From Dickeya chrysanthemi NCPPB 402 (GTDB taxonomy: Bacteria; Pseudomonadota; Gammaproteobacteria; Enterobacterales; Enterobacteriaceae), in contig NZ_CM001974.1 of NCBI RefSeq assembly GCF_000406105.1, positions 4,076,705 through 4,140,704 on the forward strand: a stretch of 64,000 bases of DNA, in the 5' to 3' direction. Each line of letters begins with the position of its first letter. Within the stretch, counting starts at the first letter, position 1. This document shows positions 36,441 to 45,642 of the stretch, piece by piece. Under the pieces are notes generated by a model, which ran no database searches, was not told the origin of the DNA, and was given only the letters and a program-made list of their open reading frames with translations. Position numbers and translations under genes: made by a program.

Positions 36441-37103
36441 ATGTTGCATATTACCGACGACTTACATCCGACTCTCTATAACAGCCCGATCGTACTGAAT
36501 ATCATCCCGCCGCCAGGCGTCATGACAGGATATGGCTTACGGACAGAAGCAGAGCAGCCTCTGCATTTCAAAACCCTGTTCAATGTTGAGGCACAATATA
36601 TTCCCCAGGCGTTGGCCATCAGTCGGGTATTTCAAAACGCGTTAACCTCTACCCTGAGCTTTGATACGCCCAAAGCCATTAACGTTGCCAATGCGGCTGG
36701 CTTAACCATCGACCACGTGATTGATTTTCACGTCGCCAGCGATTCTCCCGAAAAAACCATTGCGATCGTTTCCGATCATATTGATGCCGTGATCGGCGGT
36801 TCGATTTCCGATTCGTTCAAGAATAAAATTATGGACTCCATCAAAACAGGATTTTTAAATCTGAACCGCAACAGTGAAAGCGCGTGGATCTTTTGGTCAA
36901 AGGAAAGCAGCAACAGTACCAGTTATAGCTACAACTTATTATTTGCCATTCAACAAAATCAACGGCTCATTGCCATCCCGTTGGGCATGTTGGTTAACGT
37001 CGATGTGAGCGAAGAAAAAGTGCTGTTTATCACCATTTCATCCCACGCCTGCTATGCCGTGAATCTGGATGGCTTAAAAGTCAGTCAGGCATTATCAGGA
37101 TAA
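36441..37103 (+). CDS. Cyt-like insecticidal delta-endotoxin, copy 4
   Basis: The 220-residue paralogue is closest to copy 1: LHFKTLFNVEAQYIPQALAI, SRVFQNAL, KTGFLNLNRNSESAWIFWSK, SYSYNLLFAI, and LVNVDVSEEKVLFITISS. It has an N-terminal extension of about 30 residues with a proline-rich NIIPPPGVM segment. The only nearby ribosome-binding site (TAAGGGATTTT) is just outside the repeat element that precedes the gene. Whether it is transcribed with copies 2-3 is open. Confidence 0.78.
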   Translation: MLHITDDLHPTLYNSPIVLNIIPPPGVMTGYGLRTEAEQPLHFKTLFNVEAQYIPQALAISRVFQNALTSTLSFDTPKAINVANAAGLTIDHVIDFHVASDSPEKTIAIVSDHIDAVIGGSISDSFKNKIMDSIKTGFLNLNRNSESAWIFWSKESSNSTSYSYNLLFAIQQNQRLIAIPLGMLVNVDVSEEKVLFITISSHACYAVNLDGLKVSQALSG

Positions 37104-37114
37104 CGCTGCCCTCG

Positions 37115-37151
37115 GCCCCCACCGCGTCGTGAGCGAAATCAGCGTGGGGGC
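37115..37151. terminator. inverted repeat between convergent Cyt copy 4 and SDR genes
   Basis: GCCCCCAC (37115-37122) pairs with GTGGGGGC (37144-37151) over a 21-base loop, in the 82-bp gap between convergent genes. It may serve both strands; no T-run. Confidence 0.45.
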
Positions 37152-37185
37152 AGGCGCTGCGCAACCGGTAATCGCCATGCGCCCC

Positions 37186-37983
37186 TCACGACATGATCAA
37201 CCCGCCATCCACATTGATCGTCTGGCCGGTGATGTAGCGCGCGTCATCGGAGGCGAGAAACGCCACCAGCCCGGCCACATCCTCCGGTTTGCCGGCGCGT
37301 TTGAGCGGGATGCCCTGCACCCACTCCGCCATCAGTTCCCCTTTGCCGTAGCGTTTTTCCCCGGTGCTGAGGATTTCACCCCATACCCGGTCGTTGTAGT
37401 CCCACATTTCGCTGTCGATGATGCCGGGGCAAAACGCATTGACGGTGATGTTCCACGGTGCCAGCTCCTGCGCCAGGCTCTGGGTAATGCCGATAACGCC
37501 CATCTTGCTGGCGGCGTAGTGCGGCGTATAGATAAACCCTTTGCGCCCCTGACCGGACGAGGTATTGATCAGGCAGCCGTGCTGCTGCTTCACCATGAAC
37601 TTCGCCGCCTCGCGGCAGCACAGCCACACGCCGGTGGTATTTACCGCCAGCACCCGCTCAAAATCCGCCTTCGGCATCCTGTCAAAATAATCGATGGTGA
37701 TGATCCCGGCGTTTTGTACCGACACGTCGATCCGCCCGAAGCGCGCCGCCGCCTGCTGATACAGCGCCTGCACCTGTGCTTCATCGGTGATGTCCACCAC
37801 CAGTGCCAACACTTCTGCACCATAGCGGTGTTGTATCTCCTGCGCCGTCGACATTACCCGTTCCGAGTTGGACACCATCACCAGATTCGCGCCATCGCGG
37901 GCAAACCGTTCGGCGATGCCGGCACCGATCCCGCGGCAGGCGCCGGTAATCACCACCGTCTTCCCATGAAAATCGCGTTGCAT
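37186..37983 (-). CDS. SDR family NAD(P)-dependent dehydrogenase, last gene of catabolic operon
   Basis: Classical short-chain dehydrogenase of 265 residues: cofactor motif TGACRGIGAGIAERF, NAG at SVQNAGIITIDYF, catalytic Ser in NTSSGQG, YxxxK as YAASKMG, and the C-terminal YITGQTINVDGG. It likely oxidises a sugar or polyol hydroxyl. ATG 37983 is preferred for AGGAG 6 bases upstream; an ATG at 38001 that overlaps the kinase stop is an alternative. It is one of two SDRs in the operon, suggesting two oxidation steps or two substrates. Confidence 0.85.
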   Translation of the reverse strand: MQRDFHGKTVVITGACRGIGAGIAERFARDGANLVMVSNSERVMSTAQEIQHRYGAEVLALVVDITDEAQVQALYQQAAARFGRIDVSVQNAGIITIDYFDRMPKADFERVLAVNTTGVWLCCREAAKFMVKQQHGCLINTSSGQGRKGFIYTPHYAASKMGVIGITQSLAQELAPWNITVNAFCPGIIDSEMWDYNDRVWGEILSTGEKRYGKGELMAEWVQGIPLKRAGKPEDVAGLVAFLASDDARYITGQTINVDGGLIMS

Positions 37984-37993
37984 CGTCTGCTCC

Positions 37994-39505
37994 TCACTCA
38001 TGATGACTCGCCTGCCACAAGGTACGCTGTACCGCCTCCTGCCACCCCTGCCAGCTCGCCTGATAACGCTGATGGCGCGCCTCGTCCGGTAACCAACTGT
38101 CGTGCGTCGACAATAACGGCTCCAGTTGCTGATCGCTCAACCGGCCCAGCGTGCGCCGTGCCAGCAGCCCGGCTCCCAACGCCGACAGTTCGGTGGTGGT
38201 GCTGCGCGCCACCGGGCAGCCCAGCAGGTCGGCCTGAAACTGCATCAGCCAGGCATTGCGGGTCGGCCCGCCATCGACCATTAACTGCGCCAGATGGAAG
38301 TCCGGGTGTTGCTTCATCGCCGTCACCACATCGGCTATCTGGTAGGCGATCGCCTCCAGCGCGGCACGCACCAGATGCGCCTGCCCGCTACCACGACTGA
38401 GCCCGCACATCACGCCGCGCGCCCGCTCGTTCCACCAGGGCGCACCCGCGCCGGTCAGCGCCGGGACGAAATACACCCCGTCGGTGGACTCGATACTGGC
38501 GGGCAACGTCTGCAACGCCTCACTCAGTGCCGCCTCCGGCAGGGCGTTCAGCCCGGTGGCCTGTAGCATCCAGGCCACGCCATCGCCGGTGTGGGGGATA
38601 TTCCCCTCCAGCGCGTACACCGCCCGTTCGCCATCGTGCCAGGCGACGGTGGTCGCCAGGGTGGTGATACGGGTATCCGGCACTCCCAGCGGGGCCATCA
38701 CCGACGAGCCGGTGCCGTAAGTCGCTTTTACCCCACCTGCACGCCCCAGCCCGTGGCCGTACAGCGCGGCGTGGGAATCGCCCACCATCGCCAGAATCGG
38801 GATGCCGTCCGCCACGCCGGGCACACCGCAGGTCACGCCGAACTCACTGGCCGACGGCATCAGCTCTGGCAACGCCGCACGTGGGATGCCGAACAACGCC
38901 AGCATCGCCTCGTCCCATTGCAGGTGGTGCAGATTAAGCAACTGGGTACGGGCAGCGTTGGAGAGATCGCAACGGAACTGCCGCCCGCCAGTCAGGTGCC
39001 ACAGCAGCCAGGCATCAATGGTGCCGAGGCAAATCTCGCCGCGCGCAGCACGGGCGTGACCATCCGGCGTGTTGTCCAGCAGCCAGCGCATTTTCGAGCC
39101 GGAGAACAGCGGGGCCACCGGCAACCCGGTCGCCGCACGGATAGCGGCCTCCTGCTGGTTGTGCCGTAACTGTTCGCAAAACGGTGCCGAGCGGGAACAC
39201 TGCCAGGTCAGCGCCGGGGAGATCGGCTGGCCATTATCACGCCGCCAGCCGATAGCGGTTTCCCGCTGGTTGCTGATAGCCAGCGCCGCGACCCGCTCAG
39301 CCCCGACCTGGGCTATCACCTCGCGCACCACCACGAATGACCCGGCCAGCAGCGCCTCACCGTCCTGCTCCACCCAACCGGCATGCGGGGTCATCAGGCC
39401 AAGCGGGCGTGACGCACGCGCCACCACCTGACCGAGCGCGTCAATCGCCACCGCCTTGACGTTACTGGTCCCTTCATCGAGTGCGATGATCACGTCTCTA
39501 GACAT
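37994..39505 (-). CDS. FGGY family carbohydrate kinase
   Basis: The 503-residue protein has the FGGY two-lobe layout: N-terminal phosphate loop IALDEGTSNVKAVAIDALGQ, LAISNQRETAIGWRR (substrate-site motif shared with glycerol and xylulose kinases), YGTGSSVMAPLG, and the C-terminal FGGY signature region VDGGPTRNAWLMQFQADLL. Its likely job is phosphorylating the ketose formed by the SDRs so that the operon's transketolase can use it. It overlaps the permease gene by 8 bp. Overall it looks glycerol kinase or xylulokinase-like, but the substrate is not assignable. Confidence 0.88.
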   Translation of the reverse strand: MSRDVIIALDEGTSNVKAVAIDALGQVVARASRPLGLMTPHAGWVEQDGEALLAGSFVVVREVIAQVGAERVAALAISNQRETAIGWRRDNGQPISPALTWQCSRSAPFCEQLRHNQQEAAIRAATGLPVAPLFSGSKMRWLLDNTPDGHARAARGEICLGTIDAWLLWHLTGGRQFRCDLSNAARTQLLNLHHLQWDEAMLALFGIPRAALPELMPSASEFGVTCGVPGVADGIPILAMVGDSHAALYGHGLGRAGGVKATYGTGSSVMAPLGVPDTRITTLATTVAWHDGERAVYALEGNIPHTGDGVAWMLQATGLNALPEAALSEALQTLPASIESTDGVYFVPALTGAGAPWWNERARGVMCGLSRGSGQAHLVRAALEAIAYQIADVVTAMKQHPDFHLAQLMVDGGPTRNAWLMQFQADLLGCPVARSTTTELSALGAGLLARRTLGRLSDQQLEPLLSTHDSWLPDEARHQRYQASWQGWQEAVQRTLWQASHHE

Positions 39506-40565
39506 GGCTCACCTCCGACAACGGGTTAACTGACTGCTTTTTTTCATGGCGACGCATCATGACCACCTTGTTTTGTAGCCGCTGCTGGAACTGGTCGATC
39601 ACCACGGCGGTAACGATCACCAGCCCTTTGATCACCATCTGCCAGAAGTCGCTGACGCCCATCATCACCATGCCATCGGCCAAAAACACGATCACAAACG
39701 CACCGATGATCGAACCGGAAACCCGCCCACGGCCGCCTGCCAGCGCGGTACCGCCCAGCACGGTGGCACCGATGGCGTCCATCTCGAACATGTTGCCAGT
39801 CATCGGGTGGGCGGTTTGCAGTTGCGAAGCCACCACCAACCCCACCAGCGCCGCACACAGGCCGGAAAAGGCGTAGACGAAGATTTTTACGTTGACGATC
39901 GGCACCCCGGCGAGACGGGCGGCGGACTCATTGCCGCCGATGGCATAGATATAGCGGCCCAGCGGGGTTTTACGCGTCAGGTACAATCCGAGCAGCAAAA
40001 ACGCCAGCATCAGCCAGATCGGCAGATAAATACCGAGCAGCGTGCCGGAACCCAGGAAAGCAAAACCGGTGTTGCCCAGCTCAGGCATGCCGTTGAGATT
40101 AGCGTAGGTGCTGCCGTCATTGAACAGCAGCGCGGCACCACGGGCGACATACATCATGCCCAGCGTACAGATAAACGGTGCCACCACCAGCCGGGTGATC
40201 ACCACGCCGTTGACCAGCCCTATCAGCATCCCCAGCACCGAGACGACCAGGATCACCTCCGGCACATTGAGAAACAGGATATTGCCGCCCCACAGTGGAA
40301 TACCGTTAGTGAGCAGCGCACCAGCCACCATGCCACAGATACCGGCGACCGCGCCGACGGAAAGATCGATACCGCCGGTGAGGATCACCAGCGTCATGCC
40401 GATGGCCAGCAGCCCGGTGATCGCCACGTGCTGGGTCATGATCAGCAGGTTGGATGGGGTGAGAAAATTCGGCACCATCAGGCTGAAGAAGGCAATCACG
40501 ATCAGCAAAGCGATGAAAGTACGGGCCTTCAGCAGGTACATATACAACGTGTATTTTTGACTCAT
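39498..40565 (-). CDS. ribose-type ABC transporter permease (RbsC-like)
   Basis: Inner-membrane sugar permease of 355 residues, with hydrophobic helices throughout and the RbsC-family blocks ILTGGIDLSVGAVAGICGM, YAIGGNESAARLAGVPI and the terminal GGTALAGGRGRVSGSIIGA. The C-terminal tail MMRRHEKKQ is cytoplasmic and basic. It would form a homodimeric channel energised by the adjacent dual ATPase. A single permease gene is normal for this class. Confidence 0.93.
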   Translation of the reverse strand: MSQKYTLYMYLLKARTFIALLIVIAFFSLMVPNFLTPSNLLIMTQHVAITGLLAIGMTLVILTGGIDLSVGAVAGICGMVAGALLTNGIPLWGGNILFLNVPEVILVVSVLGMLIGLVNGVVITRLVVAPFICTLGMMYVARGAALLFNDGSTYANLNGMPELGNTGFAFLGSGTLLGIYLPIWLMLAFLLLGLYLTRKTPLGRYIYAIGGNESAARLAGVPIVNVKIFVYAFSGLCAALVGLVVASQLQTAHPMTGNMFEMDAIGATVLGGTALAGGRGRVSGSIIGAFVIVFLADGMVMMGVSDFWQMVIKGLVIVTAVVIDQFQQRLQNKVVMMRRHEKKQSVNPLSEVSHV

Positions 40566-40581
40566 GATGAACTCCGGCCGG

Positions 40582-42183
40582 TTAGTCGTGAGGGGTGGAA
40601 GCGCTGATGAGGATTTCGCGGGTGACCTGACTACGCGGCAGATCGGCGGTGATGCGGCCGTCAGCCATCACCAGAATGCGGTCCGCCAGCGCCATCACTT
40701 CGTCCAGTTCGGACGACGAAAACATCACCGATAATCCCTGCTGCGCCATACGCCCGATCAGGTGGTAGACATCGGTTTTGGCTCCCACATCGATACCGCG
40801 GGTTGGCTCGTCGAGCAGTACCACCTGCGGCCGGGTCATCAGCGCCTTGCCCAGCACCACCTTCTGCTGGTTGCCGCCGGATAGCGAAGTGATCGGCAGT
40901 TCGTCGTCGCTGACTTTGATAGCCAGCTGGCGCACCATCTCATCCACCTGGCGGGCCTCATCCGGTTCACGCAGCCACGTCCAGGCGCGCCAGAAGCCGC
41001 GCAGGCTAAACGACGACAGCGTCATGTTGGCGCGAATAGACATCAACTGCACCATGCCTTCGCCCTGCCGGTCTTCCGGCACCAGCGCGATGCCTTTTTC
41101 CAGCCGCTGGCGAAATCCCAGCCCGTCGAGGCCGTCGTCGTTCAGTTGCACGCGGCCCTGCTGGCACGGCATCAGGCCAATCAGCCCTTTGAACAGCTCG
41201 GTACGCCCGGCACCCAGCAGGCCGTAAATCCCCACCACTTCGCCTTTGCGCAGGCTAAAAGAGACGTCGTTCAGGCGATAACCGCCGCTTTGGTGCAGCG
41301 CCGTCAGCCCGCTCACCGTCAGCACCGTGTCACCCTGCGGCGCAGGCTGGTAGTCAAAATGCTTTTTCTTGTCGCCGACCATCTGTTCGATGATCCAGGG
41401 CACGCTGGCGTGGCGCACTTCACGCTCGCAGATGAAACGGCCGTCGCGGAAAATGGTGATGTGGTCGCCAATCTCCATTAGCTCTTCCAACCGGTGGGAG
41501 ATGTAAATGATGGTAACGCCGCGCCGCTTGAGCTGCTCTATCACCCCAAACAGCACCTTCACCTCCGACTGGCTCAGCGCCGAGGTCGGCTCATCCATAA
41601 TCAGCACCCGAGTGTCTTTGGATAACGCACGGGCAATCTCCACCAGTTGCTGATGGCCGATGCCCAGCTCGCCCAGCGGGGTATAGGGGTCGATATCCAG
41701 TTCCAGTCGCTCCAGCAAGGTTTTCGCCAGCGCGTACTGAAATTTTTCGTTGATGACGCCGCGCTGGAAAAACTCATTGGCGATGAAAATGTTGTCCATC
41801 ACGTTCATGTTGGGGAACAGGTTCAGTTCCTGAAAAATGATGCTGATACCCTGTTGTTCCGCCTGTTGGGTCGAGCCCAGCGTCACCGGTTTGCCATCCA
41901 GCAGAATCTGCCCGGAGGACGGCGTTTCCACCCCGGCCAGCATCTTCATCATGGTGGATTTACCCGCGCCGTTCTCACCGATCAGCACGTTGACCTTATT
42001 GCGATACACCCGGTAGTTGACCTGATCGAGCGCGGTCACCCCCGGATAAACGCGTGACAGGTCGCGGGTTTCGATAATCACCTCCGGCGCGGTCCCAGCC
42101 TGCGTCGTCGGCGATGCCGTGGTGACCACCGGGGTTACCGGCATCATCACCGCTCTCATCGGCATGCTCATATCGGCCATCAT
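40582..42183 (-). CDS. ribose-type sugar ABC transporter ATPase (RbsA-like, two domains)
   Basis: The 533-residue protein has two ABC domains. The first is complete: Walker A IGENGAGKSTMMKML, Walker B RVLIMDEPTSALS. The second has the degenerate P-loop GLLGAGRTELFKG typical of this class, with signature LSGGNQQKVVLGKAL and Walker B VVLLDEPTRGIDVG. About 35 extra residues at the N-terminus are rich in Met, Pro, Thr and Val, so the true start may be internal. It overlaps the DUF2291 gene by 4 bp (ATGA). Confidence 0.93.
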   Translation of the reverse strand: MMADMSMPMRAVMMPVTPVVTTASPTTQAGTAPEVIIETRDLSRVYPGVTALDQVNYRVYRNKVNVLIGENGAGKSTMMKMLAGVETPSSGQILLDGKPVTLGSTQQAEQQGISIIFQELNLFPNMNVMDNIFIANEFFQRGVINEKFQYALAKTLLERLELDIDPYTPLGELGIGHQQLVEIARALSKDTRVLIMDEPTSALSQSEVKVLFGVIEQLKRRGVTIIYISHRLEELMEIGDHITIFRDGRFICEREVRHASVPWIIEQMVGDKKKHFDYQPAPQGDTVLTVSGLTALHQSGGYRLNDVSFSLRKGEVVGIYGLLGAGRTELFKGLIGLMPCQQGRVQLNDDGLDGLGFRQRLEKGIALVPEDRQGEGMVQLMSIRANMTLSSFSLRGFWRAWTWLREPDEARQVDEMVRQLAIKVSDDELPITSLSGGNQQKVVLGKALMTRPQVVLLDEPTRGIDVGAKTDVYHLIGRMAQQGLSVMFSSSELDEVMALADRILVMADGRITADLPRSQVTREILISASTPHD

Positions 42184-42803
42184 CCCCCCTTACCGTCACG
42201 CGTTATCTGCGCCGGTGTGATATCCGGCACCGCCTGCGGGATGTCCCAGCTACTGAACACCCCCACCACGTCGAGCCGGTCGCCCACTTTCGGGTGCGCC
42301 GCCTGAATCATCGTCAGGGCCTGCTGATTGATGGCGCGGCCAAAATCGCCGTACAACACCTGGTCGTTAAAGTCCTGATAACTTGTGCCTTTATAACTGT
42401 CGCGCAGGTCAGTACCGCGCAACGTCGGCCCCAGTTGCACCGGAATGCTCTGGCCGTCGGCGTCTTTAATCAGCATTTTGCCGCTGCGTGAAGCGGTATC
42501 GAGTTGTTCCACCGTGCCAGTGATACGCACCGTGAACACACAGGCGTTTTCATCCTGCGCACGGTAACCAAACTGCTTACAGGCAGCATCCATATCGCTG
42601 CTGCTTTGCAGGTCTTTCATCAGGGCAGCAAGCGGACGCGCCTCGTTGACCAGTTGCGGCACCAGCTTCTGTTGCCAGGTTTGCCCGATATTCGCCATAT
42701 GGGGATTAGGGGGATGACGCAGGTCGGCCAGTTCCTGCTGCGACACGATGCGGCATCCGCCCAACCCAAGAATGGCCAGCGCCAGCCAGACTTGTCTGGA
42801 CAT
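42180..42803 (-). CDS. DUF2291 family lipoprotein, sugar-transport accessory
   Basis: The 207-residue protein has a lipoprotein signal (LALAILGLGGC, lipobox Cys17) and the DUF2291 layout with FTVRITGTVEQLDTASRSGK, IPVQLGPTLRGTDLRDS, YQDFNDQVLYGDFGRAINQQ and VGDRLDVVGVFSSW. Genes of this family occur next to ribose-type ABC transporters, but their function is not known. Here it lies between the binding protein and ATPase genes and overlaps the latter, so it belongs to the same system. It is probably a periplasm-facing inner-membrane lipoprotein. Confidence 0.85.
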   Translation of the reverse strand: MSRQVWLALAILGLGGCRIVSQQELADLRHPPNPHMANIGQTWQQKLVPQLVNEARPLAALMKDLQSSSDMDAACKQFGYRAQDENACVFTVRITGTVEQLDTASRSGKMLIKDADGQSIPVQLGPTLRGTDLRDSYKGTSYQDFNDQVLYGDFGRAINQQALTMIQAAHPKVGDRLDVVGVFSSWDIPQAVPDITPAQITRDGKGG

Positions 42804-42847
42804 ACTCTTCTCCTTCTGCGCCCCCGCAGGGGCGCGACAGCATGGAC

Positions 42848-43783
42848 TCAGGATTTGAAGTTGAAGTCTTGCACCTTGCTCGCGTTACCCTGTTGGATCA
42901 GGATGCCGCGGAACATGACGCGCTGTTTGGCGGGTTTCACGCCCTTCTGGAGATAGTTGTCGAGGTCGGTCACGCCCTGCGCGGCGATGGCCTGCGCCTG
43001 CAACATGACGGTGGCCTTCAGCGAGCCCTCTTTCACGGCGTCGCGTTCATCGTTACTGCCATCGATGCCGACCACCACCACATCATTACGACCGGCGGCT
43101 TTCAGCGCGGCAATCGCCCCCAGCGCCACCGGGCCATTACCGCAGATCACCCCTTTCACGTCCGGGTGCGCCTGCAAAATGCTGTCCATGATACGTTTGC
43201 CGTCGATCAACGTACCTTTGGCATCCTGGCGGGCAACACTCACCATGCCGGGGTACTGATCCAGCACCTGATGGAAGGATTTAGAGCGGGTCACGCAGTT
43301 GTTGTCCGCCAGGCTACAGGTCAGCTCGGCGTACTTGCCTTTTTCGCCCATCTTTTCGACGAACACGTTGGCGACATCGGAACCCGCCTGGAAGTTATTG
43401 TGGGTAATCTGCTCCAGCGCGACATCATCCACTGGGATTTCGCGGTTGATCAGCACCACCGGAATACCGGCGTCTTTCGCTTTTTTGATCGCCGCGACGC
43501 TGGCGGTGGAATCGGCGTTATCCAGCACGATACCCTGTACTTTTTTGCCGATGGCCGCGTCGATAAGCTCGCTTTGTTTCTTCACGTCTTCACCGTGGGA
43601 AAGCACCGTGGTTTTATACCCCAGTTCCTGTGCTTTCTTGTCCGCCCCTTTCGCCTCCGAGGCGTAATAGGGGTTATCCAGTGAATTGACCAGAATCATG
43701 ATGGTGCCTTTTTCCGCCGCGTGGGCGGTCAGCGATAAGGCACTGGTGATGGCAGCAGTTAACAGCATTGAACGCAATTTCAT
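42848..43783 (-). CDS. ribose-type sugar ABC transporter substrate-binding protein (RbsB-like)
   Basis: Periplasmic binding protein of 311 residues with signal peptide MKLRSMLLTAAITSALSLTA-HA (cleavage near residue 22) and the Peripla_BP_4 fold: ILVNSLDNPYYASEAKGADK, GIVLDNADSTASVAAIKKAK, GIPVVLINREIPVDD, GVICGNGPVALGAIAALKAAG and VVGIDGSNDERDAVKEG. It is the key specificity determinant of the cluster; structure-based ligand prediction would be informative. A 119-bp AT-rich gap separates it from the SDR gene upstream. Confidence 0.93.
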   Translation of the reverse strand: MKLRSMLLTAAITSALSLTAHAAEKGTIMILVNSLDNPYYASEAKGADKKAQELGYKTTVLSHGEDVKKQSELIDAAIGKKVQGIVLDNADSTASVAAIKKAKDAGIPVVLINREIPVDDVALEQITHNNFQAGSDVANVFVEKMGEKGKYAELTCSLADNNCVTRSKSFHQVLDQYPGMVSVARQDAKGTLIDGKRIMDSILQAHPDVKGVICGNGPVALGAIAALKAAGRNDVVVVGIDGSNDERDAVKEGSLKATVMLQAQAIAAQGVTDLDNYLQKGVKPAKQRVMFRGILIQQGNASKVQDFNFKS

Positions 43784-43901
43784 GATGATATCTCTCTATC
43801 TTTCGTTATTGTCGGGGTACAGCGAAACAGCGTAATCAATTGTTTTTAAATCTATTTTTAAATCTATTGTTTTTAAAACTATTAGCAATGCGCTTCGGCC
43901 A

Positions 43902-44705
43902 TCACCAGATGGTGAACCCGCCGTCGATCATCAAATCCGCGCCGGTGATCATGTCGCTGCCGTTACTGGCGAAAAACAGCACCGCGGCGGCGATTTCATC
44001 GGTGTAGGCAAAGCGCCCAAGTGGGATCAGCTTCTTCATCGCTTCGCCCTTCTCGCCGCGCCAGGCTTTCTCGCCCATCGGCGTCAGCACCACCGTCGGC
44101 GACAGCGTGTTGACGTTGATGTGGTGCGGTGCCAGCTCTTTCGCCATCACTTTGGTCATTCCCAGCAACCCCGCTTTGGCGGAGGTGTAGGCGACGTGGT
44201 TATCGATAGCGATAGACGCCGCTTGCGAGGCAATATTGATAATCTTGCCGCCGCGACCGGCAGCCACCATGTGGCGCGCCGCCGCCTGCGAGCACAGGAA
44301 CGGGCCGGTCAGGTTGACGGCAATCTGCTTTTGCCATTCGTCGAAATCGGTTTCCAGCACCGGTTGCAGCATCACGTAGCCGGCGCAGTTAACCAGGATG
44401 TCTATCTGGCCGTAGTGCGCCGCGACGGTGGCAAACGCGTTTTCCACCTCGGCGGGCGCAGTGACGTCGCACTCGATCAACAGCACCCGCGTCGGGTCAA
44501 ACTGTTCGGCGGCCTGCGCCGCCTTGTCACGTTCAAACGCGGGATACAGCAGCGCCAGACGCGCGCCTTTTTCCAGCAACATCTCGTTGCTCGCCATGGC
44601 GATACCGCCCAGCCCACCGGTGACCACCGCCACCTTGTCGTTCAGGCTGAGCCCGGTATCCACGCCATAACGCAAATTCACGTCATACTCGTTGTCATGA
44701 CTCAT
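43902..44705 (-). CDS. SDR family dehydrogenase resembling the D-threitol/GolD group
   Basis: Short-chain dehydrogenase of 267 residues: TGGLGGIAMASNEMLLEKGA (cofactor site), NCAGYVMLQPVLETDFDEWQ, IINIASQAAS (Ser), YTSAKAG (YxxxK), and the distinctive NTLSPTVVLTPMGEKAWRGE followed by IPLGRFAYTDEIAAA and GADLMIDGGFTIW. That SPTVVLT..G..AW block recalls GolD/DthD-type polyol dehydrogenases, suggesting oxidation of a short polyol to a ketose. GAGGA precedes ATG 44705. It follows the transketolase genes by 13 bp. Confidence 0.85.
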   Translation of the reverse strand: MSHDNEYDVNLRYGVDTGLSLNDKVAVVTGGLGGIAMASNEMLLEKGARLALLYPAFERDKAAQAAEQFDPTRVLLIECDVTAPAEVENAFATVAAHYGQIDILVNCAGYVMLQPVLETDFDEWQKQIAVNLTGPFLCSQAAARHMVAAGRGGKIINIASQAASIAIDNHVAYTSAKAGLLGMTKVMAKELAPHHINVNTLSPTVVLTPMGEKAWRGEKGEAMKKLIPLGRFAYTDEIAAAVLFFASNGSDMITGADLMIDGGFTIW

Positions 44706-44718
44706 CAGGTTGTTCTCC

Positions 44719-45642
44719 TCAGGCAGTGGTGCGTAACGCAAGCTGTTCCAGGGTTAAGCGCAGTCCGGCAGCATCGATGTGGAACTGACGCCGCAATGCG
44801 CTGCGGCTGCTGCTATGGGTAAACTCATAAGGCGGGACACCCAGTGAAATGAAACGCTGCCTCAAATGGTGTTTGTGCAACAATTCACCAATGATGCTGC
44901 CAAGGCCACCACTGAGTACGTGTTCTTCCATCGAGATCACATACTGGTGTTGACTAATAATTTCTAACAGTGACATTTCATCCAAAGGCCACAGTGAAGG
45001 TAAGGACACGATGGTGGCGTCCGTCGCAGCGGCCAGCGCCTCATGGACAAGGGTGCCGAGGCAAAACACCACCACATCGCTCCCCTGCTGCACCACCTCC
45101 GGCTTGCCCGGCGTCAGCGACCAGCCAGGTTCATGCAGCACCGGTACTTTGTCGCTGTCCATACGGATATACACCGGCCCGCGATGATGAATGGCATAGC
45201 GTGCGATCGCGCTGGCCTGCACCGCATCCGCCGGGGCGAATATCTGCAGATTGCCGAACGAACGGGCAATCGCGATATCGTTCATGCAGTGGTGGGTCGC
45301 CCCCAGCGGGCCGTAAGCAAACCCGGCGTTCAGCCCCAGCATTTTGACGTTGGCGTCGGTATAACAGATATCGTTCTTCACCTGTTCGTTAGAACGCGCC
45401 AGCAAAAACGGCGCCGCATTAGCGGTAAAGACCGTCGGGCCGCTCAGCGACAGGCCCGTCGCCATCCCCACCATGTTTTGCTCGGCAATCCCGACGTTCA
45501 CCACCCGTTCGGGAAACGCTTTCTCGAACGGTGCGATTTTCGATGTGGAGGTGGAATCCGCCACCACGACGCACAAATTAGCACCCGCGTTTTGCTCTTC
45601 GAGCAGCGCGGCGACTACCGCATCACGTAAGTCTTGCATCAT
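44719..45642 (-). CDS. transketolase-like protein, C-terminal subunit
   Basis: Pyrimidine-binding and C-terminal domains of a split transketolase, about 307 residues: FPERVVNVGIAEQNMVGMAT (catalytic Glu in GIAEQN), YGPLGATHHCMNDIAIARSF, and the C-terminal VISMEEHVLSGGLGSIIGEL. The start codon overlaps the stop of the N-terminal subunit by one base; an ATG three bases on fits the GGAGG site even better. It needs the partner subunit for TPP binding. Split transketolases of this type occur in dedicated sugar pathways, such as D-apulose-4-phosphate cleavage. Confidence 0.9.
   Translation of the reverse strand: MMQDLRDAVVAALLEEQNAGANLCVVVADSTSTSKIAPFEKAFPERVVNVGIAEQNMVGMATGLSLSGPTVFTANAAPFLLARSNEQVKNDICYTDANVKMLGLNAGFAYGPLGATHHCMNDIAIARSFGNLQIFAPADAVQASAIARYAIHHRGPVYIRMDSDKVPVLHEPGWSLTPGKPEVVQQGSDVVVFCLGTLVHEALAAATDATIVSLPSLWPLDEMSLLEIISQHQYVISMEEHVLSGGLGSIIGELLHKHHLRQRFISLGVPPYEFTHSSSRSALRRQFHIDAAGLRLTLEQLALRTTA

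Noticed and set aside
37129..38400. 423-codon plus-strand open frame opposite the SDR and kinase genes
   Set aside because: Spans two well-supported minus-strand genes and has the His/Arg/Ala-rich composition of an antisense frame.
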